DNA of 64,000 nt from Okapia johnstoni (lineage: Eukaryota > Chordata > Mammalia > Artiodactyla > Giraffidae), in NCBI GenBank assembly GCA_024291935.2, contig CM044312.1:76589001-76653000 (forward strand), written 5' to 3'. The notes under the pieces were generated by a model that saw only the letters and a program-made list of their open reading frames with translations, searched no databases and was not told the origin of the DNA. Shown one piece after another: positions 10,468-21,706 of this stretch. How positions within the stretch are numbered: the stretch's first letter is position 1; each line of letters starts with the position of its first letter. The translations under genes were made by a program, and so were the position numbers.

Positions 10468-11528
10468 AGTTCAGTTCAGTTCAGTCACTCAGTTGTGCCC
10501 GACTCTTTGTGACCCCACTGAAGCACACACAGGCTTCCCTGTCCATCACCAACTCCTGGAGCTTGCTCAAACTCATGTCCACTGAGTTGGTGATGCCATC
10601 CAACCATTTCATTCTCTGTAGTCCCGTTCTACTCCTGCCTTCAATTTTTCCCAGCATCAGGGTCTTTTCAAATCAGTCAGTTCTTCACATCAGGTGGCCA
10701 AACTATTGCAGTTTCAGCTTTTGCAGCTATTGCAGTCCTTCCAATGAATATTCATGACTGATTTCCTTTAGGATGGACTGGCTGGGTCTCTGTGCAGTCC
10801 AAGGGACTCTCAAGAATCTTCTCCAACACCACAGTTCAAAAGCATCAATTCTTCGGCGCTCAGCTTTCTTCACCGTCCAACTCTCACATCCACATATGAC
10901 TACTGGAAAAACCATAGCCTTGACTAGATGGACCTTTGTTGGTAAAGTAATGTCTCTGCTTTTTAATATGCTATCTAGGTTGGTCATAACTTTCCTTCCA
11001 AGGAGTAAGCGTCTTTTAATTTCATGGCATCAGTCACCACCTGCAGTGATTTTGGAGCCCCCCAAATAAAGTCTAATACTGTTTCCATCGTTTCCAAATC
11101 TATTTGCCATGAAATGATGGGACTGGATGCCTTGATCTTATTTCTCTGAATGTTGAGTTTTAAACCAACTTTTTCACTCTCCTCTTTCACTTTCATGAAG
11201 AGGCTCTTTAGTTCTTCTTCACTTTCTACCATAAGGGTGGTGTCATCTGCATATCTGAGGTTATTGATATTTCTCCCTGCAATCTTGATTCCACATTGTG
11301 CTTCTTCCAGCCCAGCATTTCTCATGATGTACTCTGCATATAAGTTAAATAAGCAGGGTGACAATATACAGCCTTGACGTATTCCTTTCCTGATTTGGAA
11401 CCAGTCTGTTGTTGCATGTCCAGTTCTAACTGTTGCTTCTTGACCTGCACACAGATTTCTCAGGAGGGAGGTCAGGTTGTCAGGTATTTCCATCTCTCTA
11501 AGAATTTTCCACGGTTTGTTGTGATCAT
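10468..11528 (-). mobile_element. 5'-truncated BovB LINE, RT domain to 3' end
   Basis: Begins (plus strand) with the reverse complement of the BovB 3' end (GTTCAGTTCAGTTCAGTCAC) and runs back through the C-terminal region and reverse transcriptase to an abrupt stop at GTTGTGATC near 11528. The RT catalytic motif reads LRYADDTTLM. It is 5' truncated, the usual fate of target-primed insertions. No clear target-site duplication was found. Confidence 0.95.
10727..11493 (-). pseudogene. BovB reverse transcriptase remnant
   Basis: Two minus-strand open frames (10984-11493 and 10727-10987) hold the BovB RT fingers/palm and part of the C-terminal domain. Visible are the strand-B-like block GCILSPCLFNLYAEYI and the catalytic block RYADD, where the two aspartates bind metal. 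The frames shift relative to one another near 10985, and the N-terminal endonuclease is absent through truncation. It cannot make a functional protein. The intact YADD and long frame suggest a relatively young copy. Confidence 0.9.
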
Positions 11529-11775
11529 AATTTCTTCATGAACCCTTCTCCTCTGTCTTTGTATTCAGCCAATAAACAGTTTGAAAATGAAAGCTGTTTC
11601 CAAGAATTATCAGTGCTCAGGAATTCCCTTTAAAAATCTACATGTGGTGATTTGGTGTCTCAGCAATTTTGCATTTCTCAGTTTTTGTTGTGTACTTCAA
11701 GTTTCAGTTTTAGTATGAGTTAATTTATTCCTTAGCATAATTCAATAAAAGAGAAATCTAATCACATGTTCACAT

Positions 11776-11900
11776 GTGGAAACTGAGGTTAAGAGGTGTT
11801 GAATACATTTTTGTAAGATGCAGACCACATAATGACTAAGTCAGAAATCCATTCCAGGGACTGGACTGGGGGTCCATGACCCTAAGCACTGAACCACACA
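11776..11900 (-). mobile_element. MIR SINE fragment
   Basis: The plus strand reads TGGAAACTGAGGTTAAGAGG, then TAATGACTAAGTCAGAAATCC, then GGGGGTCCATGACCCTAAGCA, the order expected of a reversed MIR. Confidence 0.55.
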
Positions 11901-11914
11901 AAATTTTCATGACA

Positions 11915-12320
11915 TTCCTTTTATGATCTGGCCTCTATCTATTCTTAAAGCCACTTTCACATTTCCAGTGCATTCCAACAACACTGACCTTCTAAGAATT
12001 CTTTTTCATTTCTCAACCTTTCCTCACCATCTGCCTTTCACATAGACCATTTCTCTTCCAGAAATGGCATTCCCTCTTTCCTTGATAGTGATTACATACT
12101 GCACTCTTATTCAAGACAGCTGCTTTCTTGAGCTCAAAAGACGAATTACATGCTTCCTTCAACATAACTGCAAGTAACAATATTATAGTACCATTTTCTA
12201 TACTTTAATAATCTGTTTACATTTCTGTTTCTCCTGCTAAAAGTCTAAGCCCGAAGCAGATAGAAACCATAATTCATCAAGCCCTACATGAAATGTTTGT
12301 TGAATGTACAAATGACAGGC
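11915..12320 (-). mobile_element. L2 LINE relic, 3' region
   Basis: The plus strand follows reversed L2: TTATGATCTGGCCTCTATCT, CCATTTCTCTTCCAGAAATGG, AAGTCTAAGCCCGAAGCAGA, and the end ATGAAATGTTTGTTGAATG, which matches the typical L2 3' terminus. Confidence 0.6.
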
Positions 12321-12336
12321 TCAGTGTAAGCCACCA

Positions 12337-12570
12337 TTATGACTATGACTACACGCATGCTCCGTCACGTCCAGCTCATTGCAACCCCATGGACTGTGGC
12401 CCGCCAGGCTCCATCTCCATCTGTCCATGGAATTTTAGCAACAAGAATACTGGAGTGAGTTGCCTTTTCCTACTCCAAGGGATCGTTGCAACCTAGGGAT
12501 TGAACCTGAGTCTCTTACTCTCGGGCTTTGGCAGGCAGATTCTTTACCACTGTGCTACCTAGGAAGCTCC
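12337..12570 (-). mobile_element. Bov-tA SINE with target duplication
   Basis: Reverse-complement Bov-tA: the head lies at about 12540-12570 (TGTGCTACCTAGGAAGCTCC), and the tail at the left consists of TGACTATGACTA repeats. Direct repeats AAGCCACCA at 12328-12336 and 12571-12579 flank it. Confidence 0.9.
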
Positions 12571-12579
12571 AAGCCACCA

Positions 12580-13324
12580 CTAGTGAGATGAAATTCTTGC
12601 TAAGAACTCTGAGAGAAGGGCAAATCCTTGGAAATGATCTATCACAACAAACACACTTACGAGTTAGAAAAATTTAGGGCCACAAAGGAAAAGTTACCCA
12701 TTGGAGGCACCCAATACAGACTTTTTAATTTGGAACTCTCTAGTCTTCCATATAATGGGAACTTTTGCTTTCCTTGCTTGCACAAAACTTTCAGCAAGGT
12801 CATATGGCACAAAGCCAGCATGCAGAACCCTCACCCTCATCTTTTTAAGACCTAGCAGATGTGACCAGGCTGTGCCAGGACCACCTGGGAGTCATTCCGA
12901 AGTGGCAAAGCTATCTCACTTATGTAAAGGTTATAACTACAATCCATAGCAGGTGCTCAGTGTACTGCATTTAGGGTCATTACAAAAGCACTTTGCTAGG
13001 TTCTTACATGCAATGAAACTTGGATCTTTATTTCATGCTCATATCAATGTAACAGTGTTAACCAGAATTGCTCCCTCTCTTGGTTTTTTATCAACTATTT
13101 AAGTCAAAGGCCTTTTGTTATCTATAACTTTTATTTTAAGTCCTTTCCAGGGATAAGCTATAAATTATGAATGAGTAAATGAATGAACAAATGCCTGCTA
13201 CCAGTTAAGAAGAATGGATTAAAAACAAAAAATTAGTAAAAGAAGTAGAGACACTGCTCACTATCATTTTCAGTGAAAGTTGGTGCTAGATTAAACAATC
13301 TGGTTCCAAGGTTTTTCTAATAAA
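12580..13324. other. unique sequence, nothing recognised
   Basis: Open frames of 75-82 codons at 12628-12949 overlap in different phases and show no motif. I treat them as chance. Confidence 0.5.
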
Positions 13325-13503
13325 GATTTATGACATCCCTGGAGTTCTGTGATGACCTAGAGGGCTGGGATGAGGGAGGGAAAGGCAGGCTCAAGAGGGA
13401 GGAAATATATGCATGATTATCACTTATTCACACTGTTGTACATTAGAAACCAACACAACATTGTAAAGCAATTTTCCTTCAACTAAAAAAAATTTTAGAA
13501 AGG
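13325..13503 (+). mobile_element. ruminant L1 3' end
   Basis: The sequence GGGCTGGGATGAGGGAGGG, then CACTGTTGTACATTAGAAACC, ACACAACATTGTAAAGCAAT and an A-rich tail parallels the copy at 51341-51490. This is the 3' UTR of ruminant L1 elements, severely 5' truncated. Confidence 0.75.
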
Positions 13504-13505
13504 TG

Positions 13506-15485
13506 ACCATTAGATTCATATCGAGTAGTGTTTGTTTTCTTTTTACTAAACCTGTCTCTCTGTAGTAAAATGCATTTATTTTTGAAAAAGCTAGGTCAGT
13601 CTTCGTGTTAAATTTTGCTTGTTTTTCAAATTTTGATTGTGACTTTCCATATATATGTGCATGTGTGCATGTGCAAAGAGAAAGAGTGGTGATTTTCTTT
13701 TCTTTTTTTTTTCATTTTAATTCAGTAAAAACAAACAAAATGGTCAAAATTGAAGAAATATTTATGAAAAAGCTTTAACCTGGACAGGTTAGAACTAATT
13801 ATTATAAAATTTCAAATACAAATAGGCTGAGCTGAAAAGCACAGCACATGTGCTTTAAAAAGTAATTACATGGTTTATGTATTGATATTTTGAATAATAA
13901 ACTTTCTATCCTCTCTAGGAAAAGGAAAATGTGGTTGTGTATCTGAATGATGTAATATTACTTCCTGTCTTTGGAAGACCTTTGCTCTTGTTAGTGCTGC
14001 TACCCCATTCTACTGCATCCCTGTCATCTTTAAAGAATGTTTTTGGTCATGGGCCTTCACCTTCCAGTGATTTCATCCAGATACAGTTTCCATAGGATTT
14101 ACTGGTTTAAACAGAAGAAAACAGTAGACCATCTGAACAAAATAAAATGTCACCATTAAATTGGTTTTTGTAGCTTAAGGTACAGGGTAATGATATTTTT
14201 CCAGCAGCTGCTTTCAGTTGGATTTAAAGTTTAGAAAAAGCTTTGCATCTGATACAAAATAATAAAGTACAGGTTACCTTACTTCCTTCTTTTGTGTCCC
14301 CAAACATAAGTAAGTTTTTTGTGCTTTCACATGGTAACTGGTGATTATTAGAAAAGTTTTTTGTTGTTAATCTAAATGATTGCCCACATGTGCTAAATGG
14401 GGTATGTGTGAAAAGTGCTTTTGAAAGATGTAAAAGCATTCTTCTAATAAATACGGCTGTAACTTGGTTCAATTTGTATGACTTCCCACATTGCTTTTAT
14501 ATGGTAGTTTGACTACTTATGTAAAATGAGATGTCTTAGTGATAAATCTGTTGTTATTACCAAGAGGCAAGTTCTTCATATAATCACCGTAACTAATTTT
14601 ATTTCCCAACCATGCTGATATGTGTTCTATTCATGAAGAATATAGACTAAAGAAAAATATGAACTTAAAAATAATTGGAAATAACAGCTATCTGTGCTAT
14701 TAATCTTTTCAAAGAATTGTTAATGAAATAAAAAGTAAAATGAAACAAAAACATTCAATAGTTAAACAAAAATTAAAGCATAAAATCTTTCATTATGCTT
14801 TAGACTAGCACAATGACCAAATATTCACCAATTACTAAATTTACTGCTAGATAATCTAATAAAGAATGGAAAGAAGAGAAAAAAATCATTCAGAGATTCC
14901 TTAAGTGCTTCAGATTCCTGTATAGTTATAATTCATGAAGAGTTCATAAATCCTCTATTGTTTCTGTTATCAGAAGTTTCAAGGTCAAAATTAACTAAGA
15001 AGTGCTTTTCTTATAAACAAAGTCCTTAATAATCCTCATTTTTATTTTTCTTGAATTTGCCAAACTTGTGTTCCTAATCAAAACTACATTTTATTATATA
15101 TTATAACTAGGCTCTGTCATAAAGTATTTGAGGGGAAATAAATGATCTTTTAGTCAATAGAAGATAGTAAGAATTGTGAAATATTGCTAGAAAATAAAAT
15201 AATAATAAAAAATTAAAAGACAAAAAACCCCAAACACTACAGAAGGTGAGAACACGGAAAAATACATACTAGGCCTTGGTGGGTGGGTCTTACCTTGCCG
15301 TGAGACAGTGAGTTAACTTAAGGAAAAAGCACAATGAATTTAGAAATGAGACTGTCAGTTATTGCTAAAAACCTGAGGCTTACATACAGCTAAGAGCTAA
15401 CAGTTACTTATGTACAGTATAGAGCAAAGTTTATACATGAATCCCGGAACTCCTCCTCCAATTATCTTTTAATTTTTTGACACTT
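13506..15485. other. unique sequence, nothing recognised
   Basis: About 2 kb AT-rich DNA. A minus-strand open frame at 14224-14472 (82 codons) has no recognisable motif. A/T-rich simple stretches occur at 15180-15230. Confidence 0.5.
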
Positions 15486-16190
15486 CTTCAGTTCAGTACA
15501 GTTCAGTCGCTCAGTCGTGTCCGACTCTTTGCGACCCCATGAATCGCAGCACGCCAGGCCTCCCTGTCCATCACCAACTCCCAGAGTTTACCCAAACTCA
15601 TGTCCATCAAGTCAGTGATGCCATCCAGCCATCTCATCCTCTGTTGTCCCCTTCTCCTCCTGCCCCCAATCCTTCCCAGCATCAGGGTCTTTTCCAATGA
15701 GTCAACTCTTTGCATGAGGTGGCCAAAGTATTGGAGCTTCGGCTTCAACATCAGTCCTTCCAATGAACACCCAGGACTGATCTCCTTTAGGATGGACTGG
15801 TTGGATCTCCTTGCAGTCCAAGGAACCCTCAAGAGTCTTCTCCAACACCACAGTTCAAAAGCATCAATTCTTCGGCGCTCAGCTTTCTTCACCGTCCAAC
15901 TCTCACATCACACACACGAAAAACCACTAGAAAAACCATGATCTTAGTTTTTTAATAGCCTTGACTAGATGTTCTTCACTTTCTGCCATAAGGGTGGTGT
16001 CACATCTTGATTCACTGTTTCCACTGTTTCCCCATCTATTTCCCATGAAGTGATGGGACCAGATGCCATGATCTTAGTTTTATGAATGTTAAGCTTTAAG
16101 CCAACTTTTTCACTCTCTCTCTCACTTTTCAAAGGCTTTTTAGTTCTTCACTTTCTGCCATAAGGGTGGTGTCATCTGCATAACATCTGG
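15486..16190 (-). mobile_element. BovB LINE 3' part, internally scrambled
   Basis: The 3' end (GTTCAGTACAGTTCAGTCGC) is followed by an open C-terminal region: the minus frame 15503-15892 gives 129 codons including [14 protein letters not shown] and the terminal SRTRLSD. Beyond about 15930 the order departs from other copies: a block that normally lies further from the 3' end (GTTCTTCACTTTCTGCCATA...) appears at 15971-16002 and again at 16143-16174, with the intermediate BovB segment between. Confidence 0.92.
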
Positions 16191-18561
16191 AATGATTCAT
16201 GGTTCACGTATTGCTGATGCTTCAATTACTTTAACAATATGTCCCTTAGCTGACCTGCAAACACTACAGGTCAATGAGTATTACTATAGGGATAAAGTAG
16301 GCTTTCTGTAAAGCAGAAATAGATGTTCCAATCTTGCTTCCATTCACCCATTTGGCTGCCTGAGTGAGATTTGAATTATTTCTCCTTCAAGACTGTACTT
16401 GATATTTTTTTTAAAGAATCGGATTTCATATACAAAATTATTTGGGTCAGTGGGAAAAATAGATTGTGATTCTCTACTGGCTAGCAAATGGTAAAGATAG
16501 GAACACTGAGAGCAGACAGAGGAAGAAAAAAAAAAAAAAGAGAGAAATCTCTTGTTTAACAGGCCTTCCAACATGTAAGTAGAGACACTAAAATGGGGAA
16601 TTATGGTATGTTAGTCATGTTTTCCAGCAAAAACTCTGAAGTTCAAAACCAGCAATACACACACAAAAAAAGTTCCTTAAGCTCAATAGACACTGGGATG
16701 AAATCATTTTCCCTATCTTTTGTGATGTTTCTTTTCTGTCCTGAGTCATAAAATGTTAATACTTGTGAGTGGCCTTGCAAGCAAAATGATATTAAACTGT
16801 ATGGGTGTGTGTTTTTTCCCAGAAGTATTTCTTTTTAGCAATCAGAGTGACTTCTTGACACAATATCATTTTAAAAGAATAACATTTTTCTGACTCAACA
16901 TATTTATATCTCCTTTATTAAACAGATATATAAAGTTTTAAAGGAGTGCAAGGAAATCCCTAAAGGAGGATCTTTAGGTGTCTTTTTCTGTATAAGATTT
17001 TTAATAAAATGTTGGAATAGTTGCTCAATATATCTAATTTTTCCACAGCACAAAGGAATAAATAGATGCAGGAAGAATCAAAAGACCTTGGACATCAACA
17101 GTAATGTTAAAAAAGCAAAGCTTAGATTTGTAGGACAATAATTCCAGTCTTTTGAGTGATAAAAACAGATTGTGTTAGCAACCCATCCCAAAGGCTTTAT
17201 ATCCTCATGGGAGAGAGAGACAATGAAAGTGTTATGAAACCTAGACCTGGAATTGCTGGAGTGCAACAAAATCCCCAATTCCCCCAGCCAAAAAGAGATA
17301 GTCTAAACCATCCATATTTCTGAGCATTTTTTTTTTCCACCCTGGTTTCTAGGGAAACATGCTTTCATACCTACAGCTGACTTGGGAAATCCTTTTTTTA
17401 GATCTCTGGTTCCAATAAAAATGTGCTGCTTCTAATTGTGAACAACACATTAGGAATACTGGTCCTTCAAATCATCTGATTCACAATTTTTGTTCCCTCA
17501 GTAGCTCAGGTTAATGCCCAGGATCATTATTAACTGCACTGACTTGACACTAATCGCTAACTAAATTTAATAGAGTTTTAACAGACTAACTCAGTGAACA
17601 GTAGTAGATGGCTCTGGGGATTACTTTACTTCAAGTTGAGTGCCCAGTCTATAAAAAAATATTAATATTTATGGCTGTACTAGAAAAAAAAGGCATATGT
17701 GAATATATATGTGTGCTTATACATCCATGGAAGTAAAATCAAGAGAAATGGAACATATTTCAAAATTGAAGAAACAGTAGCTGAGAGTCAAAAAGTCAGT
17801 TACAAGAAAAATACAAATCGTAATTTCCTGTTACCCTACACCAACATGTTTCAGGAACAAGCAGAAATTTGAGGAAGGCTTTGGATTTAGATGTGATGTG
17901 AATCTGGGATAAGGAGGAGTTAAAGTAAACATCTAGACACTAAAGGCGAGGAAATCTTAGGAAACGTCTTAATTATTTGAGAAATAGGTTCAAACTCATT
18001 GCATTTTTACTGGTCATTAACCACTGATGTTTGTTCTGTCTTTTAATCTATACTTTGTTTGTCTCTTATCCCATCATATTCTCATCCTTTTCAGATAAAA
18101 CTACCCCTCCATTTTTACCGGATAAGACATTCAATGTTTATCAAAAAAAATAACTTTAAATTTTTTAGAGCTAAACAAAAATCTTCTTTCAAAAACAAAT
18201 CCATGTGCCAAAACGGATCACGTAATATAATAAGGGGTGAATCAGTATTCTGCTCTGAAACTTTTACCACAACGTACTTCACCACATTATTTCAGGTGAA
18301 TATCAGCGCACTAAACAAAGACTACAGATAAAGTCATATCAGTAGGTTTTAAGACTGAAAAAGGGAAATCTCAAATACAGTAAAACATGGACATTCACAA
18401 AGTAAAGTAGTACTCCAACCCTAAATGGCAGATAATAGAAGTAAGCAACAGCTTTTAAAATTGCTGTAAGTTCAGAGTGACACACGTATCCTTGGTAACA
18501 CATCCAGTGACGGTGAGTGGCAGTAAGAAGGACATTGTATATGGTATATCAGTGCTACAAA
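16191..18561. other. unique sequence, nothing recognised
   Basis: About 2.4 kb AT-rich. It contains a poly(A) run at 16526-16540. Small open frames at 16344-16574, 17078-17278 and 18059-18331 lack motifs. Confidence 0.5.
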
Positions 18562-18672
18562 ACTGGCCTTGGGAGTTAGACAGGTCTGGGTCTGAATCTC
18601 AGCTCTACCATTAACTCTGGACACGAACCTAAATAATTTACTTAGTCTCTCTGAATTGTCATATATGTTTTC
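18562..18672 (+). mobile_element. MIR SINE fragment
   Basis: GGGAGTTAGACAGGTCTGGG, TCTGAATCTCAGCTCTACCA and TTACTTAGTCTCTCTGAATT are the MIR tRNA-related core words in order on the plus strand. Confidence 0.75.
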
Positions 18673-19629
18673 TTCATGACGATATTGCTTGGGTTTAAAA
18701 CAAAAACAAAAATAAGAAACTATGCAGACACACACACACAAAGATTACATTAACAAACTATACACAGAGTTAAGCAGAGTACCCAAAACCTACTTATTAA
18801 ATGTTTCCTCCCTCTTACTCCCTTTGAAAGTTTTAATATTTCTGTGTGTAATCACTTTATTTTCCATAATTTTAACTTACAAAGGAATAAGATTATAGAA
18901 ACAAAAGAAATGGAAAACATTAAAAATGCCATCCATGAATAAATCTTAGTATTATATATTTGTCAAATATAATACAAGTTGTAATTATCATGAAAATGGA
19001 TGGATGAAAATATCCAATCATTCATTCAGTGAAGACACTAAGGAAAGCATTTAAATTAATAAAAAAAGAGCTCTAATGCTATGAGAATTATCTTAAAACA
19101 CTGGTACTAAGAGGAAATTTTTAAATTAAAAAAAGTTAAAAGAAAAATGTGATTAAAAACACTATACTAATGCAGGAATGAATCATACTTCTATTTTCCA
19201 TACCTATATTGAAGGAAGAATCCAGATGCCTGAGACACACAGTTCCTGATCTTATTGAAGACCTGGTACAGATCAACACCCAACAAAGCTGTGTATGTTA
19301 CATCATTGCCACAATGGCACTCAGTCTCATCTGTTAGCAAGTGGGAAAGTCCTAACTCTTTCTCTTTCTTTACCTCTTGGCCTTGGAAAAAAGTTTCTTT
19401 CAGATTTCTCTGACTATACTATAATATTAAAAATGATATAATTAGGAAAAAAAATGAGCTAAACCTGAACTTTCCTTGCTAGGGGAAATAGCCTTCCCAT
19501 ATTTTAAATGAAAAAATAGAGGAAAGATACAAATTGTGCATATGCCAAAAATAGCACTATGCAGAAACTGTACCTAGAACAGGATCTTTCTGTATGGTGA
19601 AGGTGGTCATTGAGACAAGTGAACCTAAA
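18673..19629. other. unique sequence, nothing recognised
   Basis: AT-rich, with a very short CA run near 18728-18740. No gene or dispersed repeat recognised. Confidence 0.5.
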
Positions 19630-20250
19630 ACTGTTTCAGTCGCTTAGTCGTGTCCTACTCTCTGTGACACCATGGAATGTAGCACACCAGGCTTCCCTGT
19701 CGATCACCAACTCCTGGAGCTTGCTCAAATTCATGTCCATTGTGTCAGTGATGCCATCCAATCATCTCATCCTCTATCATCCCCTTCTCCTGCCTTCAAT
19801 CTTTCCCAGCATCAAGGTCTTTTCCAACGAGTTGGTTCTTCAAATCAGGTGACCAAAGTATTGCAGTTTCAGCTTCAGCATCAGTCCTTCCAATGGATAT
19901 TCATGACTGATTTCCTTTAGGATTGACTGGTTAGATATCTTTGTAGTCCAAGAGACTCTCAAGAGTATTCTCCAACACCACAGTTCAAAAGCATCAGTTC
20001 TTCGGCACGCAGGTTTCTTTATAGTCCAACTCCCACATCCATACATGACTACTGGCACGCATGTCTCTGTTTCTTTCATAGTCTTCCAAGGGGAAAGTGT
20101 CTTTTAATTTCATGGCTGCAGTCACCATCTGCAGTGATTTTGGAGCCAAATAAATAAATAAATAGACTCTCTCACTGTTTCCATTGTTTCCCCATCTATT
20201 TGCCATGAAGTGATGGGACCGGATACCATGATTTAATTTTCTGAATGTTG
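19630..20250 (-). mobile_element. BovB composite, 3' half in minus orientation
   Basis: Reverse-complement BovB from the 3' end (TTTCAGTCGCTTAGTCGTG) back to the end of the RT region (CCCATCTATTTGCCATGAAG). It lacks roughly 90 bases present in other copies, at about 20053-20085, and has an AAATAAATAAATAAATA stretch at 20148-20164. At about 20250 the sequence switches to BovB 5' sequence in the opposite orientation. Confidence 0.93.
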
Positions 20251-21706
20251 ATCTTAGATTTCTGACAAAACGTGGTCCACTGGAGAAGGGAATGGCAAAC
20301 CACTTAGGTATTCTTGCCTTGAGAACCCCATGGATAGTGGGAAAAGGCAAAAAGATATGACACTGAAAAATGAACTCCCCAGGTCGGTAGGTGCCCAATA
20401 TGCTACGGGAGATCAGTGGAGAAATAACTCCAGAAAGAATGAAGAGACGGAGCCAAAGCAAGAAAAAAAAAAACCCAGTTGTGGATGTGACGGGTGATGG
20501 AAGCAAGGACCTATGCTGTAAAGAGCAATATTGCATAGGAACCTGGAATGTTAGGTCCACGAATCAAGGCAAATTGGAAGTAGTCAAACAGGAGATGGCA
20601 TTTTAGGAATCAGTGAACTAAAATGGACTGGAATGTGTGAATTTAACTCAGATGACCATTATATCTGCTACTGTGGGCAAGAATCCCTTAGAAGAAATGG
20701 AGTAGCCATCTTAGTCAACAAAAGAGTTCAGAATGCAGTAATTGGATGCAATCTCAAACGACAGAATGGTCTCTGTTCATTTCCAAGGCAAACCATACAA
20801 TGTCACCATAATCCAAGTCAATGCCCCGACCAGTAAGGCTGAAGAAGCTGAAGTCGAACAGTTCTATGAAGACATATGAGACCTTCTAGAACTAACACCC
20901 CCAAAAGATATCCTCTTCATTATAGAGGACTGGAATGCAAAAGTAGGAAGTCAAAAAACATCTGGAGTAACAGGCAAATTTGGCTTTGGAGTATACAAAA
21001 CAAAGCAGGTCAAATGTTAGCAGAGTTTTGCCAAGAGAACGCACTGGTCATAGCAAACACCCTCTTCCAACAACACAAGAGAAGACTCTACACATGGACA
21101 TCACCAGATGGTCAACACCAAAATCAGACTGATTATATTCCTTGCAGCCAAAGATGGAGAAGCTCTATAGAGTCAGCAAAAACAAGACTGGGAGCTGACT
21201 GTGGCTCAGATCATGAACTCCTTATGTCAAAATCAGACTTAAATTGAAGAAAGTAGGGAAAACCACTAGACCATTCAGGTATAATCTATATCAAATCCCT
21301 TACGATTATACAGTGGAAGTCACAAATAGATTCAAGGGATTAGATCTGATAGAGTGCCTGTAGAACTACGGATGGAGGTTCAGGACATTGTACAGGAAGC
21401 AAGTGATCAAGACCATCCCCAAGAAAAAGAAATGCAAAAAGGCAAAACGGTTGTCTGACCAGGCCTTACAAATAGCTGAGAAAAGAAGAGAAGCTAAAGA
21501 CAAAGGAGAAAGGGAAAGATATACCCATTTGAATGCAGAGTTCCAAAGAATAGCAAGGAGAGATAAGAAAGACTTTCTCAGTGATCAGTGCAAAGAAATA
21601 GAGGAAAACAATAGAATGGGAAAGATGAGAGATCTCTTCAAGAAAATTAGAGATGCCAAGGGAACATTTCATGCAAAGATGAGCACAATAAAGGATAGAA
21701 ATGATT
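20251..21706 (+). mobile_element. BovB composite, inverted 5' half in plus orientation
   Basis: Plus-strand BovB from the 5' region (GACAAAACGTGGTCCACTGG) through the endonuclease and connector up to ATAAAGGATAGAAATG near 21706, where similarity ends. Together with 19630-20250 it forms a head-to-head arrangement (a 5' inversion). The same junction recurs at 48250. No flanking duplication was found. Confidence 0.93.
20391..21705 (+). pseudogene. BovB endonuclease remnant
   Basis: Four open frames (20391-20606, 20633-20836, 20876-21247, 21388-21828) together cover the N-terminal apurinic-type endonuclease and part of the linker. Seen are GTWNVRS, VNKRVQNAV and GSDHELL (the SDH block contains the catalytic-type histidine). 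The DWNAKVG segment appears only out of frame. Frame changes and a short deletion after GGAGATGGCA (20591-20600) break the gene. The RT is missing on this strand, so it is non-functional. Confidence 0.9.

Noticed and set aside
10773..11069. plus-strand open frames opposite BovB (also 15600-15941, 45317-45595, 49389-49616)
   Set aside because: Antisense shadows of BovB coding sequence that recur in every copy.
19994..20560. 188-codon minus-strand open frame
   Set aside because: It runs across the BovB inversion junction, mixing sense C-terminal and antisense 5' BovB sequence; no independent protein.
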